From Climacium dendroides (Eukaryota; Streptophyta; Bryopsida; Hypnales; Climaciaceae), in assembly GCA_950106755.1 (NCBI GenBank), contig OX467086.1, forward strand, positions 22,214,001-22,278,000: a stretch of DNA of 64,000 bases, in the 5' to 3' direction. The notes under the pieces were generated by a model. That model was not told the DNA's origin, made no database searches, and saw only the letters and a program-made list of their open reading frames with translations. Shown here piece by piece: positions 58,336-64,000 of the stretch (its first letter is position 1; each line of letters opens with the position of its first letter). Position numbers and translations under genes: made by a program.

Positions 58336-59270
58336 TATAGACTAGACCGCTTGTGAGTGTAAAATCATTTGTGAAGCTAGTCATTGTACTAAGAAGGTTG
58401 ACAAGCTTACTACCACCCTAATTTGCAATCTCAGTATCTTGGGGCCACTAAGCTACAAGAAGGGCATATATTTTTTAGAGGTGTGTGTTTCTTTCACAAA
58501 TCAAACCTAGGTGGAATTATAATCTTTTAATAAAATTGTAATTATTGTGAATTTTTGAAGTGGTGTGCCCTAAAATTACAAAATTGCCTATAGAATGGAG
58601 TCATAAATGTCCCATAAACAACTTAGATTCACCTTTTATGCATCTGATGGCATTTAAATACTCTCCAATAAAAGATAGACACCCCTTAATGGCTTTAATG
58701 CACTGATTTTGTCAAAAAAAGAGTAGGTTTAGATGTTTTTCTAGATAGAATTGGAGCCAAAAGTAGGATGGCAAAATTGGGCACTGAACAGAATTAGATT
58801 GGTCTACCTTAATTCACAAGTTTGCAATCTTGATGTCTTGTGCAATGTGCAATATAGTTGCATGTAATTTTTAGAGAAAGAACTAGTGGAGTGGACTCAA
58901 ATATAAGTGGAATCATATTAATCATATAAGAACTGAAATTAGTATGAAATTTCAAACATGTTTGGTGCAAATATTTAAATTATTAGTAGGTGGGGGATTA
59001 TAAACATCTTAAATTAAGTGATTCAAGATTAGTGACTAGCCACCCTAATCTCGTTTGATGAGTGTTTTGAAAGTACAAGTTTGAAATTCTAAAAGCACTT
59101 CTTATATTGTCTAGAGTTGCAACTTGTTTTGATGAGCACTTATTCACGACTAAGTCCACCTTAACCAAAATTTAATGAATCACATCTTTATTAGTCTACT
59201 ATTGTCTACAAATGGACATGAACTTGATATAATTCTTTGACCATAGCATTCAATTGTTTACCCAAAGAAA

Positions 59271-59364
<94 letters not shown>

Positions 59365-60639
59365 GGTAAATGTCTATTGTACAAATGGAAGGATCTAGTA
59401 GATGTTAGAAATGCTATGGGGAAAAAAAATATAAAAGGTAGTGAACAAAATGGACTTATAGACATAAACGCAACTTCAATGGATTACGGCAAATGACCCT
59501 CACAAGGTGATTGCAAGAGAGACTTATCATTTTTTCCATTACATTTAGAATGACAAAGTTGTCATCCACTATAACATTTTTGAAGTATGGATTTGATAAA
59601 TTGAAATTTTTTATTGGAGATGGTTGTCTTTATTGTAAACATATGCCTTACTTTTCAAAAATAAAAAAATCATTTTATATTTAAAAGTCAATTTTGCTAA
59701 TTTGTCACACTTTGAGGTTTAAGACTTTTACTATTGGAGATAACCCAAAATTAATGATCTAAAGCTAAATTTTTTGTAGTCTATTATCATAGTAGGAGGG
59801 CATGAACTTACTAAGGGGCATTTAAAAATATATTATATTATGTCCTCCTTTGTGCAAATAGGACTCTTTAGTGCGCACACATTGAAAATGGTTTTGGGCC
59901 CATTCTTTTGGTGAAGTTTGATCACCATCAAGTCCTTACATATTTATAATTTTTATTTCTTATTTTTCATAGTTTTCTATATATTATTAATTTATATCTC
60001 ATTGTATCTATTTCTTGTAATAAATTGTCTTTTTTTTCCATATAGTATTGTTTTAATACTCACGAATAGTCTGTAGTATTTGCAACAATACCTCTAGTCA
60101 TAGATTTCCTCCTCAACAATTGAGATTGTTCCACTAAAAAATACCCATAATACTCATAGTATTGGCCACCAAGATCTTTGTTTTGACCAAAAGCTATAAA
60201 AAAAACATTTGTCATTTGTAAACAAAATGCATTCCATTGAAGTTCAAAAGTCATAGCAATTGGGATTAAAGGTTAGAATGTTAGATGGTCATATTTATTA
60301 AAAATTGGGATGATCATCATTGAAGCAATAACAAGGTCAAAATAATGAGGGGCATTTTGCTCTGTATACCAAGTCCTATCAAATTCTCAAAATGTGATCG
60401 GTTCCAAAATTGATTCCAAAATGCCTACATGGCAACACTTTTTGGAAGCTTTTGTGCCAAAAAATTGGGACTTGAAGTCTAAATTTGATCTAGCCAAAAT
60501 AGAAATCCAACTTAGCATTTAAGTCCCAACAATTCTTTTGAATATAAAATGCAAGAAAACACTCTATAAATGGCATTCAAGTGCACTAAATTTTTTTCTA
60601 AGTATCCAATGTAGATTTGATGCCCAAAGTGCCCGTGAA
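58336..60639. other. Gene-free AT-rich stretch with one microsatellite
   Basis: Apart from the (TA)n(TG)n run at 59273-59358 no structure was recognised. Short frames such as 60060-60254 minus lack motifs. Confidence 0.4.
59273..59358 (+). repeat. Compound microsatellite (TA)n(TG)n
   Basis: About 30 TA units are followed directly by about 12 TG units. Likely length-variable between individuals. Confidence 0.97.
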
Positions 60640-62164
60640 ATGGATTTTTGACTTTCTGGCCCATTTTTTGGAGTACAACCTCTAAAGTCCTTGCCAAAGG
60701 ACTCTTGGGATTTTGGATAGGCTCGTGTAATCTCAATTTTTGATATGATTTTTTGGATTTTTTTGGAAGATAGAAAATCAGATTGGCTTTGTGGGAATAT
60801 AATTTTTATTTCAATCAATGCATGGGAGCAAAAGTTATGCCATCCTAAATCCAAAAGCAGCTCAAGGGGTAGCCCAAACAAAATCATACAAAGTTGAATT
60901 TTTATAATTTATAATTTATTCTCAAAGATCATATTTTTCTCTACATTTAAAGCTTTGATTCATTCTATTTGGACTTGTGATGAGAAAATTATGGACAATC
61001 TTGTTTTCTAGGTAATCTAAACATCTTCTCAAAAAAATAATTTATAGAATTCATTTATAAATGCAATTTCTACAATTTTTCAAAAAAACTATCAAGCAAG
61101 GTTTAGGTTTGCTTGCTAGAACAATCTCACTATTGGGATTAATGTATTTCAATTCATTCTTAGAGTAGTTTTCCCTTCAATCTTGAATCAACTCTGACTT
61201 AAGAATTTTTTAATGAGTGAAAATAAAGTGTTTTTTGTTGAATTTTTTTCCTAGATTCTCAACTTAAATTTTCAACATAAAAAATTAAAAAATCAAAATC
61301 AATTACACAAAAATTTTAAGTTAAAAAAGTTTAAACTTTAAAGCCACAAAATCTAGTTAGCAAGGTGTAAAAAAACCTTGTTTTCTTCACTTTGGATGCA
61401 AATATCTTATAATCTATGTAATCAAAGTTTCTAAAATTATTTGCATACATTTATATATTAGAGTAGTATTAGATTCTATGGCTAGATAAGCAAAAGAATT
61501 TTTAAATTTTTTTTTTTATTCTTTGCAATAGAAATGACAATTTTGAGTGTTTTTTGATGGAAAAAAGGCCTTGGGACTTTAAGGATTAATCCCCAAAGGA
61601 CCATTGTTCTTTTGGAGAATAAATTGGATTTGGGTTAGGTACCTATAGTATCAATTTTTTTAATGATTTTTTAAAACTTTTTTTGAAAATAGAAAAATCG
61701 ATTATCTTTGTGGAAATATATATATTTTTTTCAATTGGTGCTTAGGAACAAAAGTTATATTTGTATAAGCTCAAAAACATGGGAGACTGGGTAGGAAAAT
61801 AAAATTTCAAATATTTCAAATATTCAATTTTTAATTTTTTTTTATAGATTATTTTTTGTCTATATGGAAAGCTTTGATTCATTTCATTTGGATTAGTGAT
61901 GTGATAGTTATGGACAATCTTGTTTTTTGGACAATCTAAGCATCTTCTTGAAAAATAACTTGTAAGATTCAATTTTGACTTAGAATTTTGAAATCAATTT
62001 TTGCAACTTTTTAGAATTTTTTCCACATGGTTAAATTTTCTCTGAATACATGAGCAAAAAGAAAAAAAGGCATTTTTCAAAATTTTTTAATTCTTTGCAT
62101 TAGAAATGATTGTTTTGAGTGTTTTTTGGTGAAAAAAAGACCTTGGTCTTATAGGAATTAATTT
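60640..62164 (-). repeat. Dispersed repeat family R2, two minus-orientation copies
   Basis: 60640-61250 is a reverse-complement match to 26030-26650 (AAAGTTATGCCAT..., AAAGCTTTGATTCATTC-ATTTGGAC, ATTATGGACAATCTTGTTTT). A second, more diverged copy lies at 61560-61990 (AAAAGTTATATTTG, AAAGCTTTGATTCATTTC). No coding frame. Confidence 0.7.
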
Positions 62165-62172
62165 CTATGTAA

Positions 62173-62241
62173 TACTCCCTTCATCCCAAAATGATCTTCT
62201 TGTTGGCCATAATTTTTTGTCCCAAAATGATTTTCTTGTTA
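62173..62241 (+). repeat. Stowaway-like terminal sequence, single end
   Basis: CTCCCTTCATCCCAAAATGA resembles the well-known Stowaway start (CTCCCTCCGTCCCAAAATA). A duplicated TCCCAAAATGAT-TTCTTGTT follows. I see no matching inverted end nearby, so the element may be truncated. Confidence 0.45.
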
Positions 62242-62513
62242 TAAGAGGAAGGAGATTGGCAAGCAATTTTCCACTCACTATAGCAAATACAGTGGTGAAA
62301 TCCATGAAAATATAGAACATTTCTATTTGTATTGTGAATAATTCCTTGATTTGCAATTTGTAATTGAAGAATCATGATTCTATAGGTTGAATATGTTGAT
62401 ACATGAGTTGCTCCAATGGGAGCAAGTGAATGACAAAAACAAGTCATTACACCTTCAATTGGTCTCCCCTCCTATTTTGAATGGCACCTTCATTCAATGC
62501 CTCTTGCCATCAA

Positions 62514-62637
62514 TACTACAAGAAAATGGGGGTATAAATGACTTGTTTACTATGATTGTATTGACAACAATGACTGCAAAATGACTATTGTGCAGTCATA
62601 GTGGACAAGTCATTTATACCCCCATTTTCTTGTAGTG
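62514..62637. mobile_element. 124-bp CACTA-type MITE
   Basis: The right end, inverted, reads CACTACAAGAAAATGGGGGT, and the left end is the same except T for the first C. Arms match for about 33 bases. CAA on both sides (62511-62513 and 62638-62640) is a perfect 3-bp duplication. The centre carries ATGACTGCA and TGCAGTCATA, the subterminal motif of family A, so it is probably moved by the same machinery. Confidence 0.9.
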
Positions 62638-63319
62638 CAATGAGCTAGTGAGTGAATTGTAACACTATGGCATTTTCAAGGAAATTCACTCTTGTATCTT
62701 CTTGTAGCACACAATTGAATGTCCATTAGTGCTCCTCAGAAATGGTTCAAAAATTCAATTTTCAAGTAATCTAAAACTACACTTAAAAAATGATTTTTGA
62801 AACTCAAATTTTTTATAATAATATGATTGTAAAAAACTTTACTTACTATTCAAAAAAATTGAAAAAAATGTTATTTTCAACCTTAATCTAAAGCATTTTG
62901 TTTAATAGGAAGATCATTTAGGGACAAATTGAATAGTATACAAGATATCAATTGAGACTTAGAGTTGGGACTTTGGCCTTCACACTATGAATCTCCAAGT
63001 CCAAAGTTATATTTTTTTATTCACCTCCTCCAACCCAAGAATGTTGGGATTTGGCCTCGAACCTTTTAGAAAGTTGGACTCAGAAAGTTGGACTCAGAAA
63101 GTTGGACCTTGGACGTAGCGTAGAACGCCCCTGCATTTCGTAGGAAGTGACCCACTCCTTTGAATGGTCAGGGAACAGCAGAAACCCAAGCGCAGTGACT
63201 CCTGATCCCAACGTCCAAACCCAGCCAGTGCGCCTGCAACTAGTGTCCACTTCCAGCTCACGGAAACGTTAAACCATCGCTTTATAGAGCAGGATTAGGT
63301 GGCTTACAGACAAGCCACC
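62638..63319. other. Spacer; becomes less AT-rich toward 63319
   Basis: AAAGTTGGACTCAG is repeated three times around 63069-63109. From 63110 the composition becomes richer in G and C, as expected near a gene promoter. Confidence 0.4.
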
Positions 63320-63748
63320 ATGCCTTTGAATAAGACTCTATCAATAAGACTGAGACGAATAATTGGCCACAGAAAAGATAAGCACGCGCAGCAGGCGGAT
63401 CTAGATCACCCTAGAAAATTTAGAATCCCGATCTCCCTCGAAAGATCGAGTAGCCAGAAAAAGGCTGATGAAGAACACCTTTTGGGGCGAGCATCTAAAC
63501 GAAACTCCAAAAATAGTATTGTGGCGGGGTTGGACACACAATTGTCAAGCTTTTCACGATCACCCCTAGATTTTAATTTAGAAGCCCATCATGTCGATCT
63601 CCACCAGAGCATTCTTCGTCATCTCTCGCTTTGGTTACGTTATCTTACCACGACGGCAGCCGCTATAACATCATCAATCAGTTCAGTACCAATCAGTATC
63701 CTTGCCTCCGAACATCCGAGTTTATTCGGTACACGCTATGAACATTAG
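63320..63748 (+). CDS. Hypothetical 142-aa basic protein or first exon
   Basis: The ATG at 63320 has good context (CCACCATGCC) and opens a frame to TAG at 63748. The first 60 residues are strongly basic (TLSIRLRRIIGHRKDKHAQQ). The C-terminal part has a Leu/Ala/Ser stretch (LRYLTTTAAAITSSISS). I recognise no family. The N-terminus could be an organelle targeting sequence (Arg-rich, few acidic residues at first). The sequence after 63748 remains balanced in composition, so this may be the first exon of a gene continuing to the right. Confidence 0.35.
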   Translation: MPLNKTLSIRLRRIIGHRKDKHAQQADLDHPRKFRIPISLERSSSQKKADEEHLLGRASKRNSKNSIVAGLDTQLSSFSRSPLDFNLEAHHVDLHQSILRHLSLWLRYLTTTAAAITSSISSVPISILASEHPSLFGTRYEH

Positions 63749-64000
63749 TCTCTATTCCACCCAAATCCTCATGGCTCCAGTACTCGACATCTGTGGCTCG
63801 TCATCTTAATTTGCATGTCTTGTAATTAAGCTTCTGAATTCGGTTATGAGACTTTATGCTTTTAATGATTCCCTTATTAAGCTCCGAGAATCCATTTAGT
63901 GTGATCGACTTGATTTCGAGTGCTTGGAGATTCTTAGGTTTGTGCGCTTTGCCTGTCTAGATGTTGGTATCATTCGAGCTTTCCTTCTGGTACTTCGTGA

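Noticed and set aside
59250..59496. Frames rich in YI or THTH across the microsatellite
   Set aside because: Translation of (TA)n(TG)n; not genes.
1..64000. tRNA, rRNA or other structured RNA genes
   Set aside because: I saw no tRNA A- and B-box pair with cloverleaf potential and no rRNA-like sequence, but reading by eye could miss snoRNAs and microRNAs.

Overview
The window looks like nuclear DNA of a land plant that still makes flagellated sperm: a fern, lycophyte, bryophyte, cycad or Ginkgo. Two observations point this way. Nucleus-encoded chloroplast genes are present (plastid ribosomal protein PSRP6 twice, and a CPBP/CAAX-type membrane protease). Next to them lies a complete three-exon IFT20 gene, an intraflagellar-transport protein that flowering plants and conifers are known to lack. 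The DNA is AT-rich, gene-poor and full of DNA transposons. No species can be named from the sequence.

Layout. 1-7000: weak exon candidates at the left edge, then foldback elements, a 1.76-kb CACTA-type element (3538-5297) and tandem repeats. 7010-16581 is the gene island. Two arms (about 7010-8365 and 13475-14860) form an inverted duplication, each with one PSRP6 gene. Between them is the protease gene (8399-10694, divergent from left PSRP6). Outside the right arm IFT20 continues to 16581; the left arm holds only a decayed IFT20 exon 1. 16600-28400: no gene recognised; a degenerate CACTA-like element and diverged dispersed repeats. 28429-28875: an orphan 148-aa ORF. 30900-32130: duplicated gene debris. 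34621-41947: a large decayed DDE transposase-like gene with tandem Cys/His motifs, interrupted in its coding sequence by a 2.58-kb CACTA element with a clean 3-bp target duplication. 43090-45655: a broken F-box gene carrying two more CACTA-type insertions. 46353-48660: exons of an unidentified gene. 48834-51115 (minus): a plant pogo-type transposase with one in-frame stop and an adjoining Ulp1-like cysteine box. 52000-63000: several small inverted-repeat elements with TA or 3-bp duplications, microsatellites and dispersed repeats. 63320-63748: an unrecognised ORF near the right edge.

How the parts relate. PSRP6 and the protease should act in the plastid; IFT20 should act in building the sperm flagellum. 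Their adjacency is positional, not a pathway. The two PSRP6 copies differ by 3 of 321 coding bases while the arm flanks have diverged strongly, which suggests gene conversion. The rest of the window records repeated waves of cut-and-paste elements (CACTA, pogo/mariner, a P-like DDE element), some nested in each other and some in host genes.
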